A stretch of 64,000 nt of DNA from Aedes albopictus (lineage: Eukaryota > Arthropoda > Insecta > Diptera > Culicidae). The stretch's first letter is position 1; each line of letters begins with the position of its first letter. The stretch spans positions 456,129,004 through 456,193,003 of the forward strand of contig NC_085137.1 in the NCBI RefSeq assembly GCF_035046485.1. The letters run 5' to 3'. Below, in pieces: positions 54,054 to 64,000 of the stretch. The notes under the pieces were generated by a model. That model had not been told where the DNA came from. It ran no database searches and saw nothing but the letters and a program-made list of their open reading frames with translations. Made by a program: the position numbers and the translations under genes.

Positions 54054-56225
54054 CAGGGTGTCTACTACCTGGAAAAACCTGGAAAACCGGTATTTTATTT
54101 ATAAGATAAAAAAAATCAGGGAAATTTTACACCGTTTAAAAATAATGCATTTATACCAAGTAGTGAACTTTACTACTTGTAGATCTACTCAGAAGTAGAA
54201 TCCAGAACTGCTGAGCGAAATTCAGTATAAAATACAAAATATTATCGTTTGTCTGTCAAACTCTGACGAAGTTCGGTTTATGTTGCCAGCCTTACCGATT
54301 TTTTTTCCGGTAAACAAAACTTAACGGTAGAGATTTCGGTACAATATTACCGAAGTCGGTGATTTTTTTTTTCTAAGTGTGTAGTAAACCACATTGTTAG
54401 TATGAATCTGGTAGTTGAAATCAATCTAGAAATACATTTACAATAACTTTTTCCAGTAATTCTGTCACGGTTTCTTTCTGGAACTACTTTAGAACTACCT
54501 CCTAGGATTTGTCACATGATTCCTTCGGCATTTTTCTTTGGAAAATGATTTTGGTATTCTTTTTTTTTGTTCTTTCGTCAGGCTAAGACCATGGGTTGGT
54601 CCATCTTGCCGGTATTCTTTTTTGAATTCCTTCCGGTGGGTTTTCCGGATCCCTACTGGCATTTTTCAAGATTCGAACATTTTTTTCCTTGAGAATCTTC
54701 CGAGATTTCTGAATGCTTACCGATTTGTGCTGGAGTTTTTCACAAGGATTTTTTTCCAGAATTTCTTCTTCTTTCTCGGAATTCCTCCTTACGATGTTTC
54801 GCGATTCCTACCAGTGTTTCTCATGAGAGTTTTCCAGTTGATCTTCCCGGGATTTCTTCCGGAGTTGCTGCATGAGTTACTTGTGGGATTTCTACTAGAG
54901 CTCCTGCAAGGATTTCTTAAGGAGTTTTTCACGATTTTTTTGCAGGAGCTCCTTCCGGGATTTTTTTAGAAGTTTCTCCTGCAATTTGTTTAAAAAATTT
55001 CCGTAAGTTTTCTTCAGAGTTTCGCTTTGGATTTCTACAGGTGTTTCAGCTGGAATATTTTCTAAAAATTCTTGCGAGATGTTTTTTTAAGTTTCACTTG
55101 AGACTTCTCTCGAACTTTCTCCGGTGCTTCTCTTAGAAGATTTCTTCCTGTGTTGGACCTGGGATATCAGTTTTTCTGGCTCTCAGTTTTTCTGATCAGA
55201 GCTTTTCCCTGGTTTTTCCTCGAAGTTGTTCACCACATTTCTGGTGAGTTTTTTTTGCCGATTTTATGGGAATCATTCCCTCATATTCTGGAATAATTGC
55301 TCCAGGAGCTTTTTCAGGGATTTTTCTTTTTTCTCGGAATGTCTCCTGAGATAACTTGCAAAATTAGTTGTAAGAAATTCCTGAAGAATATCGGAAGGCA
55401 TCCAGGTGAAATCTTGCCAAAACAGAAACCCCTCAATGATATATTGGAGAAAAACCTCGAGAGGTAGTAAAACATGGAAAACTCTCTAGAAGAATTCCAT
55501 GGAAGAACTTTTGCAAGAATCTCGCAAAAAGCTACCCCAAAAAAAACCATTTAGAGAAATTCATGAAGAAATGTTGGATAGGATTTTGAACGATCCCCGG
55601 GAGGAGTCCAGTGAGAAACTTGAAAAAAAACCGGGAGATACCCCAGCAGAGACCCCGTGAAAAACTCCTGCAGAAATTCTGGGAAAAACTCTGCTAGGAA
55701 TCCCAAGAACAACTCTCAGACATCCCGAAAAAAACACCGGAAAAATATTTTTGGCAGGATTCATCGGAATAGCCAACATATTCGATCGGTATCACCGGTT
55801 TTTTTTTTCTTTTCAAAATTATTGATATCCTATCGTGATTTACTTTTTTCAATTGCATTTTCATCTAACTGTACTAGCGGTTTAACGGTCATGTGACCTG
55901 TGGAATTATTGATTGAACTTCCTGAATGTTTTTTCCTGATTTTTAGAATGTTTGGATGTCATTTCTTATTATTCGGTAGAATTGTGAAATCAAAATCTTG
56001 CAATAAATCCAGAATAATTCTGGGTGAAATCCGGTAGTTCATCAAAAAAGGTATTTGGAAGAATTCAGCTGTTTGGTATGAAAAGTATGAAAAGTATGAA
56101 AACTTGCGCATTTTATTTAAAAACTTTCACTAAATTTTGAGCATAGCTCTGTTTAGTTTTTGAAAAATATATAAAGTCAACTGAAACTTTGGGTTATTTT
56201 TGAATTATAAATTTTCAAAATTCCT

Positions 56226-56275
56226 CGCTGAAAGTCTCTCAAATAAAGATAAATCAATCAATCAATCAATCAAAA
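56226..56275 (+). mobile_element. SINE/LINE 3' end with AATC-repeat tail
   Basis: GCTGAAAGTCTCTCAAATAA followed by AGATAAATCAATC repeats is a retroposon 3' terminus. The same terminus occurs on the minus strand at about 59267-59320. Confidence 0.6.
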
Positions 56276-56295
56276 TTCCTCCCAAACCTGGAATA

Positions 56296-56789
56296 GGGTA
56301 AGTGTGCCCATCGTTGTGGTATTAAGGTAAATTCTTTTTCAAAACAATGATCGTACCATCTAATGAAGGATTGCAAAACGTTAGTTGGTAGTTTTCTGTT
56401 CAAATTTGCTTGGAAAAATATAAAAACTATCGTTTCTCTCTGTTTTCGATCAAAAATCGCTTACCACAACATTAGGCACACTGTTCCTATTATGGAGGTA
56501 AAATTTAATTTTGGTTCCTATTGTTGCGGTATCCCATTGAAATCATATGGGATACCGCAACATTAGGAACACTACCGCAACAATAGGAACACAGCAGCAA
56601 AAAAATTAAGGAAAATATTTTTTTAAAATAGGTTTTTGGGCAAATCTTAAGCACTCAAATGGTGCAATCTCATAATTTAAGCATAATACATCTATTAAAA
56701 ATGCCTTTTGGTAACATTTCAGTCGAAAAAGTGCTCAATGGCCACTACCGCAACATTAGGTACTACCACAACGAAGGGAACAATTACCC
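56296..56789. mobile_element. TA-flanked TIR element, 494 bp
   Basis: GGGTAAGTGTGCCCATCGTT against AACGAAGGGAACAATTACCC; TA outside both ends (56294-56295, 56790-56791). Internal ACCGCAACATTAGG-type motifs repeat several times. Confidence 0.72.
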
Positions 56790-57344
56790 TATTCAGCGAT
56801 TTTTTTTTTGTCCGATGAGTAGACACCCTGATATTGTGATGTATTCTTGGGATTTTCAAGGAGTTTTTTTCTGAGATTCTTAAGAGGTTCTTTCCAGGGT
56901 TTGTCCAGGAACTCCTCCAGAGATTTCTTCAGAGATTCCCGCACAAAGCTTCCCCAAGAATTCCTTCTGAGATTTATCCGGTAGTTTCAGGATTCTTCAA
57001 GGAATTCCTTCAGAACACCTGGAGGAATTCCAAAAAGAGTTCCTGAAGAATTCTCAGAGAGTGTAACCTAGACTTGGTGTAACCCTCAAATGAAACAATA
57101 CCAGAAGGAACTCCTAATAGAATCGATAAAGAAACTTGTAGAGAAATCTCAGAAGATATTCTTGGAGGAGCTTCGTAAGTAATTCCTGGGGGATTTCCGG
57201 AATTCTTGCAGGCATCTCGGAAGGAGTTCTTTAAAAAAAATCGTGGAATATATGTGTTCGAACCACTGTGAGACCACTGTATCAAACCCCTCGTTTAAAT
57301 GGTAGGAATCATTTGATAAATTGAGGAATTTCAGAAAGAACACT

Positions 57345-57605
57345 TGGGTGTCCAGTAAGCCTAGTGGATAAGGTTATGGATCGCCAATCCGGAGACGGCG
57401 GGTTCGATTCCCGTTCCGGTCGGGTTAATTTTCTCGACTCCCTGGGCATATAGTGTGTCATTGTGCTTGCCTCACAATATACAAATTCATGCAATGGCAG
57501 ACAAAGAAAGCCCTTCAATTAACAACTGTAGAAGTGCTCAAAGGACACTAAGTTAAAGAGAGACCGGCCAAGTTCCACTGCGAACGTAGAGCCCAGAAAG
57601 GAAAA
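57345..57605 (+). mobile_element. tRNA-derived SINE, Feilai-like
   Basis: Head at about 57350-57425: A-box-like CCTAGTGGATAAGG, exact B box GGTTCGATTCC, then CGTTCCGGTCGGG. The body carries AAAGAAAGCCCTTCAATTAA, AGTGCTC and ACACTAAG, which I associate from memory with the Aedes Feilai SINE family. It ends in an A-rich tail near 57605. It is not a tRNA gene: the acceptor stem does not pair and a long unrelated body follows. Confidence 0.65.
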
Positions 57606-57609
57606 AAAT

Positions 57610-58394
57610 GGATGAATCTCAGAAGAAATTATTTAGGAAACCTTGAACTCCTGGTAGAACCACAGAAAGTACTTCTAAATCCTAAGCGAATCCCAACCCC
57701 AAGAAGAATCTCAGAAGGAGCTCCATGAGAGGACATAGAAAGAACTTGTGGAGGAATCTGGGAATGATTTTTTAGAGAAAACGCGGAAGGAATTCCAAAA
57801 GTAATCTCGGAGCACATTTCTGGAAAAATGCCAGAAAAAATCCTGGAGGAATCCCGAAAAAAGTTCCTGGAAGAATTTCAAATGCAGCCTTTTAAGAAAT
57901 CTCAGAAGAGGTTTCTGGAAGAACGACAGAAAGAACTACTTAAAGAATTCTGAATAACTGTTGGAAGAATCTCAGGAGGAGCTCCCTCTACTTCTCAAGA
58001 AGATTCTTGGGCGATTCCTTTCGAACACAAAACTGAGCTTTACTTCCTTCATTAATTCTCCCATGCTTTCCTTTAGGAATTTATCCCGATAATCCTTCCA
58101 AAATTCTTCTAATAATTCTTTCAGGAATTTCTTCATCTATTCATCCCAGGATTTATCCAGTGATTTTTAAGGCATTCCTACATTTATTCCTTTTAGGATT
58201 CATCCAGGTATTCCTTCAAAGATTTCGTCAGGAATTTCTCCTGAGATTCCTTAAAGGTTTTTTTTTTCAGGACCCGCGGGACTCTTTCAGGGATTCCTCT
58301 AAAAAATTAAAAGTAACTCCTCTTAAGATTGTTTCATGGATTACTTCCAGATTTTTTATATATTCCTTCAGAGATTTATGCTGAGAGGCTTTCG
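57610..58394. repeat. Degenerate satellite
   Basis: Decayed units, switching orientation at about 58000. Confidence 0.5.
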
Positions 58395-59122
58395 GACATT
58401 TCCCCGAATTCCATTACTCCGAATTCCATTACCCCGAATGATTTATCCGCGAGCCTATTTGGAGACATGGTCTGGGTAACTAACGGTGCTTGAAGTTGAT
58501 GGCCATATTTTCAACAAAGATTTTCCTTCTTGGCGCCTATGTTGTTCTTTCTAGCAATACTACTGAGGAACTTTTAGGCATTCCAACTGCTAATGTGATC
58601 ATCAAATATGTATCCTTCTTTCAAGCATACGCTTTTCTTTCTAGTTATTCTTTCAAGGAATTTGTTGGCGTTTCAATTGGTAATATTTTTATCAAAGATT
58701 TTTCCCTTCTTTTAATCATAGGCTATTCTTTCAAAGTGTACTGTCATATAGAATAGTGACATGACCACTAGTTTATTATTCTTATTATTCGTTATTATTC
58801 TTCGATCATATGATCTGAAACAAAAAGTTCAATAATGATATTTTCCTTCTTGTGGTTTTTGGTAGTTCTTTGGTGTTCCAGGATTTGAATATACTCTCCT
58901 TTAAGTGATTTAGTTCTCTAAAAGGCAGAATGAAATATTATCAACCAAGCTGGTTTATTCCGGGGCTAATGGCATGGCTTTCCTTCATTTCAGCAGATAT
59001 AAAATTAATAATAGAGAAAAAAATATTCGGGGCGATGGGTCGTTCGGGGTAATGGAATTCGGGGAAATGGGTCATTCGGGTTAATGGAATTCGGGGTAAT
59101 GGAATTCGGGGAAATGTCATAG
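58395..59122. mobile_element. TIR element with ACATTTCCCCGAATTCC ends, about 728 bp
   Basis: ACATTTCCCCGAATTCCATT and several repeats of CGAATTCCATTACCCC on the left are mirrored on the right. The interior holds three imperfect units of about 110 bases (ATCAAAGATTTTTCCTTCTT theme, about 58510-58740), which create an 88-codon open frame with no known domain. No target-site duplication resolved. Confidence 0.6.
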
Positions 59123-59259
59123 AGTCATGCTGAGATACTTTCAGAATTATTCTGTGCTTTCTACTGAAATTTCTGCGGGGATTTTCCCTGGGCTCCATAG
59201 ATTCTTCCGGGATTCTTGGAGCCTCTTAGCCCTGCTGTTAGGGTCACCAAGCTTCTAAT

Positions 59260-59480
59260 CGCACCATTGATTGGTTGATTTAGCTTTATTTGAGAGACTT
59301 TCAGCCCTTGGCTGGTTCGTCTCTTCTAATCGCACCATGCTGTAGGATTAGAGTTCGATTCCCAGTCCGGGTGATGAAATTTTTCGTGAGAATGGTTTCC
59401 TCTCCGTATCCACTGGTGCATGCTTTGTGTGTTCCTTGTCTAGTGTTAAGTTTCATTCAGTCTGTGCAGCCTTTGGCCAA
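59260..59480. mobile_element. SINE-type fragments
   Basis: Minus strand 59325-59262 carries GCTGAAAGTCTCTCAAATAA and a TCAA-type tail. On the plus strand at about 59355 GAGTTCGATTCCC is a B-box-like motif from a tRNA-like segment. Boundaries unresolved. A C/G-rich block follows at about 59495-59525. Confidence 0.45.
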
Positions 59481-61892
59481 TGGCGTAGCCAGGGTGGGGC
59501 AGGGGGGGCCGTGCCCCCCCCCCCTGACCGAGCAACTATATTCTAACTTAACCGAAAAACTTAGATGATCAGAGCTGTTTTTGACTAGTAAAAATAAAAT
59601 TCTTCTGCATCCTCGTATTTTTTTTAATGTATGCAGGAATTCCTTCGGAAATACTTGGAGGAATATCTTCGAAAATTCCTGAGGGTATTCCTTCGGAAAT
59701 ACCTGGAGGAATTCCTTTGCAAATTCCTGAAGGAATTCCATCCAAAATTCCTGGAGGAATTCCTTCGCAAATTCCTGGAAGAATCCCATCGGAAATTCCT
59801 GAAGGATTCCTTCGGAAATTCCTTGGGCAGTTCCTTGGGAAAATCTTGGATGAATACCTTCGGAGATTCCTGGAGGAATTTTTTCAGAAATCCATAGAGA
59901 AATTCGTGAGAAAATCCTTAGGTGAATTCCTTACGAAATTCCTGGACAAAATAATTCCTAACTACCTGGAGGAATGCTTTTGGAAATTCCAGGAGGAATT
60001 CCTTCGGAAATTGCTGGATGAATGTGATTGAAAATTCCTGGAGGAATTCCTTCTGAAAGTCGTGGAGAATTTTTTTCGGAAATACTTTTTGGATTTTTTT
60101 TTTGAAAGTCTTGCAGGAATTCCTTCTGAAATTCCTAGCGGAATTCCTTCGGAAATTCCAGGAAGAATTCCTTCGGAAATTCCAGGAGGAATTCCTTCGG
60201 AAATTCCAGGAGGAATTCCTTCGGAAATTCCTGGAGGAATTCTTTCAGACATTTCGGGAGGAATTCCTTCGGAAATTGCTAGACGAATTCCTTTGGAATT
60301 CCAGGAGGAATTCCTTTAGGAGTTCCTGGAGGAATTCTTTCGGAAATTCCGGGAGGAATTCCTTCGGAAATTGCTGGACGAATTTCATTGGGAATTTCAG
60401 GAGGAATTCCTCCGGAAATTCCTGCAATAATTTCTTCGGCAATTACTGGAGGAATTCCTTCGGAAATTGCTGGACGAATTCTTTTGGAAATTCCTTCGGA
60501 AATTCCTGGAGGAATTGCTTCAGAAATTCCTGGAGAAATTCCTTCAGAAATTCCTGGAGGATTTTTTTCGGAAATTCTTTTTAGATTTTTTTTTGGAAAT
60601 TCCTGGAGGAATACCGTCGGAAATTCCTAGCAGAATTCCTTCGGAAAATCCTGAAGGACTTCGTTCGGAAATTACTGGAGGAATTCCATCGAAAATTCCT
60701 TGGCGAGGTCCTCCGAAAAATCTTGGATGAATACTTTCGGAAATTTCTGGAGGAATTCTTTCAGAAATTCCGGGGGGAATTCCTTCGGAAATTGCTTGGA
60801 GATTCCTGGACGAATTCCTTCGGAAATTCCTGGAGGAATTTCTTCGGAAATTCCTTGGGCAGTTCCTTGGGAAAATCTTGGATGAATACCTTCGGAGATT
60901 CCTGGAGGAATTCTTTCAGAAATCCATAGAAAAATTCGTGAGGAAATCCTTAGGTGAATTCCTTACGAAATTCCTGGACAAAATAATTCCCATCTACCTG
61001 GAGGAATTCCTTCGGAAAGTCCTGGAGGAATTCCTTCGGAAAGTCTTGGAGGATTTTTTTCGAAAATACTTTTTGGATTTTTTTTGGAAGTCTTGCAGGA
61101 ATTCCTTCTGAAATTCCTAGCGGAATTCCTTCGGAAATTCCAGGAGGAATTCCTTCGGAAATTCCTGGAGGAATTCTTTCAGAAATTTCGGGAGGAATTC
61201 CTTCGGAAATTGCTGGACGAATTTCATTGGGAATTCCTTCGGAAATTCCTGCAATAATTTCTTCGGCAATTACTGGAGGAATCCCTTCGGAAATTGCTGG
61301 ACGAATTCTTTTGGAAATTCCTGGAGGATTTTTTTCGGAAATTCTTTTTAGATTTTTTTGGAAATTCCTGGAGGAATACCGTCGGAAATTCCTAGCAGAA
61401 TTCCTTCGGAAAATCCTGGAGGATTTTTTTCGGAAATTCTTTTTAGATTTTTTTTGGAAATTCCTGGAGGAATACCGTCGGAAATTCCTAGCAGAATTCC
61501 TTCGGAAAATTCTGAAGGAATTCTTTCGGAAATTCCGGGAGGGATTCCTTCAGAAATTCCGGGAGGAATTCCTTCGGAAATTCCTGAAGGACTTCGTTCG
61601 GAAATTACTGAAGGAATTCCATCGAAAATTCCTTGGCGAGGTCCTTCGAAAAATCTTGGATGAATACTTTCAGAAATTTCTGGAGGAATTCTTTCAGAAA
61701 TTTCGGGAGGAATTCCTTCGGAAATTGCTTGGAGATTCCTGGACGAATTCCTTTGGAGATTCCTGGAGGAATTCATTCGGAAATTCCAGAAGGAATTTCT
61801 TTAGGAATTCCTGGAGGAATTCTTTCGGAAATTCGGGGAGGAATTGCTTCGGAAATTCCTGAAGCAATTCCTTTAAAAAATTCTGGAGGAAT

Positions 61893-62059
61893 CCCAAGCA
61901 ACACACATGTTATAGAATAGTTACGGCAGCGCAAGTTTTGGTTGTATAGAAATTTATTTTACGTTATTTAAACACAATGTTAAAATTACGTCAAATAAAC
62001 TTCTATACAACTAAAATTTGCGCTGCCGTAACTCTATTATAACATGTGTGTTGCTTGGG
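61893..62059. mobile_element. CCCAAGCAAC-family foldback MITE in the satellite, 167 bp
   Basis: Starts CCCAAGCAACACACATGTTA and ends with its inverse. The arms of about 80 bases pair almost completely (TAGTTACGGCAGCGCAA against TTGCGCTGCCGTAACT). AT flanks both sides (61891-61892, 62060-62061). Satellite continues on either side. Confidence 0.9.
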
Positions 62060-62945
62060 ATTCCTTAAAAATTCCATAAGGAATTCCTTCCAAAATTCTT
62101 GGAGGAATCCCTTCGCAAATTCCTGGAAGAATTCCTTCTGAAATTCCTGAAGGAATTCCTTCTGAAATTCCTGAAGGAATTCCTTCGGAAATTCCTGAAG
62201 GAATTCGTTCGGAAATTCCTGAAGGAATTCCTTCGGAAATTTCTGGAGGAATTCCTTCGGAAATTTCTGGAGGAATTCCTTCGGAAATTCCTTGGGGAGT
62301 TCCCTCGAAAAATCTTGGACGAATACCTCCGGAAATTTCTGGAGGAATTCTTTCAGAAATCTATAGAGAAATTCCTGAGAAAATCCTTGGATGAATTCCT
62401 TAGGACATTCCTGGAAAAAAATCATTCCAAACTTCTTAGAGGAACGCTTTTTATGATTCCTGGAGAATTTTTTTCGGAAAGTCTTTTTGGATTTTATTTT
62501 TGGAAATTCCAAGAGGAATTCCCTCGAAAATTCATGGAGGAATTCTTTTATAAATTCCGTTAGGAATTCCTTCGAAAATTCCTGGAGGAATTCTTTCGGA
62601 AATTCCGGGAGGAATTCCTTCGGAAATTTCTGGACGAATTCGTTTTAAGATTCATGGAGGAATTCCTTTGGAAATTCCTGCAGGAATTCTTTCGGATGTT
62701 CTTAGGGGAATTTCTTCGGAAATTCCTGGAGAAACCCCTCCGGAATCTTTTGGATGCATTTTTTCTGAAATTCGTGGAGCAATTATTTCGGAAATTCCTG
62801 GAGAAATTTCTTTAAAAAATGTCGGAGGAATTCCATTGGAAATTCCTGGAGGAATTCCTTTGGAAATTCCTTCGGAAATTCCTGGAGAAACTCTTTTGGA
62901 AATTCCTGAAGGATTTTTTTTTGGAAATTCCGGGAATAATTCTGC

Positions 62946-63005
62946 CGGAAATTCCTGGAGAAATTCCTTTGGAAATTTCCAAAGGAATTTCTCCATGAAT
63001 TTCCG
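62946..63005. repeat. Palindromic junction where the satellite inverts
   Basis: Positions 62956-62995 are a perfect 40-base palindrome centred on GGAAATTTCC. Allowing one mismatched pair it extends over 62946-63005. Units to the left read GGAGGAATTCCTTCGG; units to the right read the reverse complement. Confidence 0.9.
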
Positions 63006-64000
63006 ATGTAATTTCACCAGGAATTTTGCGAAGGAATTCCTTCAGGATTTTCCGAATGAATTCCTTCATGTATTTCCGAGAGAATTTCTCCAGGAATTTC
63101 CGTAGCAATTCCTCCAGGAATTTTCGAAAGAATTTTCAAGGGAATTCCTCTCGGAATTTTCAAAGGGATTCCTTCATGAATTTCCGAAGAAATTCCTCCA
63201 CAAATTTTCCGACGGAATTCCTATACGAATTTCCGAAGAAATCCCTCCAGGAATTTCCGGAGGAATTCCTCCAAGAATTTCCGAAGAAATTCTTCTAGGA
63301 ATTTTCAAAGGAATTCCTCTTGGAATTTTTAAAGGATGTCCTCAAGGAATTTCCGAAGGAATTCCTCCATGAATGTCCGAAGGAACTCCTCTATGAATTT
63401 CCGAATGAATTCCTCCTGGAATTTTGCGAAGGAATTTCTAAAGAATTTTCCAAAGGAATTCCTCCAGAAATTTTCCGACGGAATCCCTCCACGAATTTCC
63501 GAAGAAATTCCTCGAGGAATTTCCGGAGGAATTCCTTCAGGAAATACCGAAGGAATTCCTCCATGAATTTCCGAAGGAATTCCTCCAGGAATTTCCGAAG
63601 GAATTCCTCCAGGAATTTTGCGAAGGAAATCCTGAAGCATTTTCCGAAGGAATTGCTCCAGAAATTTTCCGAAAGAATTCATTCACGAATTTCTGAATAA
63701 ATTCCTCCAAGAATTTTCAAAGGAATTCCTCCAGGAATTTCCGAACGAAATCCTCCAAGAATTTTCACAGAAATTCCTTCTGCAATTTCCGAAGGAATCC
63801 CTCCTGGTATTTCCGAGGGAATTCCTGCAGTAATTTCTGAAATTTCAGGAAGGAATTTCTCCAGGTATTTCCGAAGGAATTTCTCTAGGTATTTCCGAAG
63901 GAATTACTCCAGGAATTCCCGAAGGAAATCCTCCACGAATTCTCGAAGGAATTTCTCCAAGAATTTCCGAGGGAATTCCTCCAGGATTTTCCCGAATAAC

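Larger units (their letters stand above)
54054..56830. mobile_element. Possible CAGGGTGTCTACT-ended TIR element, 2.8 kb
   Basis: CAGGGTGTCTACTACCTGG at the left is mirrored by AGTAGACACCCTG at the right; ATATT lies outside both (54049-54053, 56831-56835). Most of the interior (about 54460-55770) is the same degenerate satellite as the surroundings. So either the element carries satellite or the two ends belong to separate fragments. Inside are the SINE-type 3' end at 56230-56275 and the TA element at 56296. Confidence 0.45.
49793..64000 (+). other. Intron 1 of the SRRM2-like gene (open-ended)
   Basis: From the GTAAGT donor to the window end no exon continuing the cwf21 helix can be found in any frame. 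The intron is therefore at least 14.2 kb and made of satellite and MITEs. If another transcript lies inside it, I do not see it. Confidence 0.7.
59625..64000. repeat. Well-conserved 24-bp GAATTC satellite array
   Basis: About 180 units of a 24-bp repeat. In rotation the unit opens GGAATTCCTTCGGAAATTCC and closes in a GGA-type tail. Each unit has an EcoRI site. Orientation is constant to about 62975 and reversed after it. A MITE interrupts at 61893-62059. No stop codon exists in any of the six frames of the consensus, so overlapping open frames up to 211 codons arise on both strands with 8-residue periods (EFLRKFLE, IPSEIPGG, NSFGNSWR; reverse GIPPGISE, EFPKEFLQ, NSSRNFRR). It continues beyond the window end. 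It shows homology by theme to the degenerate satellite elsewhere in the window. Confidence 0.93.

Noticed and set aside
57350..57425. A tRNA gene (exact B box)
   Set aside because: The acceptor stem does not pair, and the segment continues into a SINE body and A-rich tail.
59627..63700. Many overlapping open frames of 60-211 codons on both strands (for example 61227-61862, 62003-62512, 62099-62563)
   Set aside because: They are the six frames of the 24-bp satellite, with 8-residue periods in every frame, overlapping on both strands, with no domain and no codon bias.

Overview
The window looks like nuclear DNA from a culicine mosquito, most likely Aedes. It is AT-rich and saturated with small inverted-repeat transposons and a degenerate GAATTC-rich satellite. 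It has few genes, introns of kilobase size, and a ribosomal protein L23a with the histone H1-like N-terminal extension known from Diptera. There is no sign of bacterial organisation: no operons, no CRISPR array, no origin.

Three protein-coding loci can be supported, all on the + strand. (1) Positions 1-564 are the last coding part of a WD40 protein of the axonemal dynein intermediate-chain type, with a poly(A) signal at 717. (2) Positions 14923-29261 hold the ribosomal protein L23a gene. It has four coding exons (14939-14969, 15405-16126, 16336-16463, 28941-29202) that join in frame into 380 codons, a TCT/5'TOP-type initiator, and a 12.5-kb third intron full of transposons. (3) From 49551 runs the first coding exon of an SRRM2/Cwc21-family spliceosomal protein. 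Its intron 1 fills the rest of the window, at least 14.2 kb, and no second exon is seen.

Almost everything else is repetitive. About 20 non-autonomous TIR elements can be bounded by their inverted ends, and many have clear target-site duplications (TSDs): a CCCAAGYAAC family with variable 2-bp TSDs, a CACAGACAAACAGACG family with 7-bp TSDs, hAT-like elements with 8-bp TSDs, a PIF/Harbinger-like element with a TAA TSD, and many TA-flanked mariner-like elements. Several are nested: an LTR retrotransposon in a Tc1/mariner-like element (40069-43569), a tRNA-headed retroposon and a TA element inside a 3.6-kb CAGGG-ended element (20225-23812), and a 7-bp-TSD element inside a TA element (10739-11232). 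No transposase or intact reverse transcriptase was found, so mobility would need enzymes supplied from elsewhere.

The background between elements is a satellite with a 24-bp unit, in degenerate form over much of the window and well conserved at 59625-64000. Because 24 is a multiple of 3 and the consensus unit has no stop codon in any of six frames, the array produces long open frames on both strands. These are artefacts, not genes. I did not find a convincing new biological system. The most interesting items are the six-frame-open satellite with its inverted junction and higher-order repeat, the variable 2-bp-TSD MITE family with a natural empty site, the L23a N-terminal extension, and an 88-nt near-perfect hairpin element inside the L23a intron.
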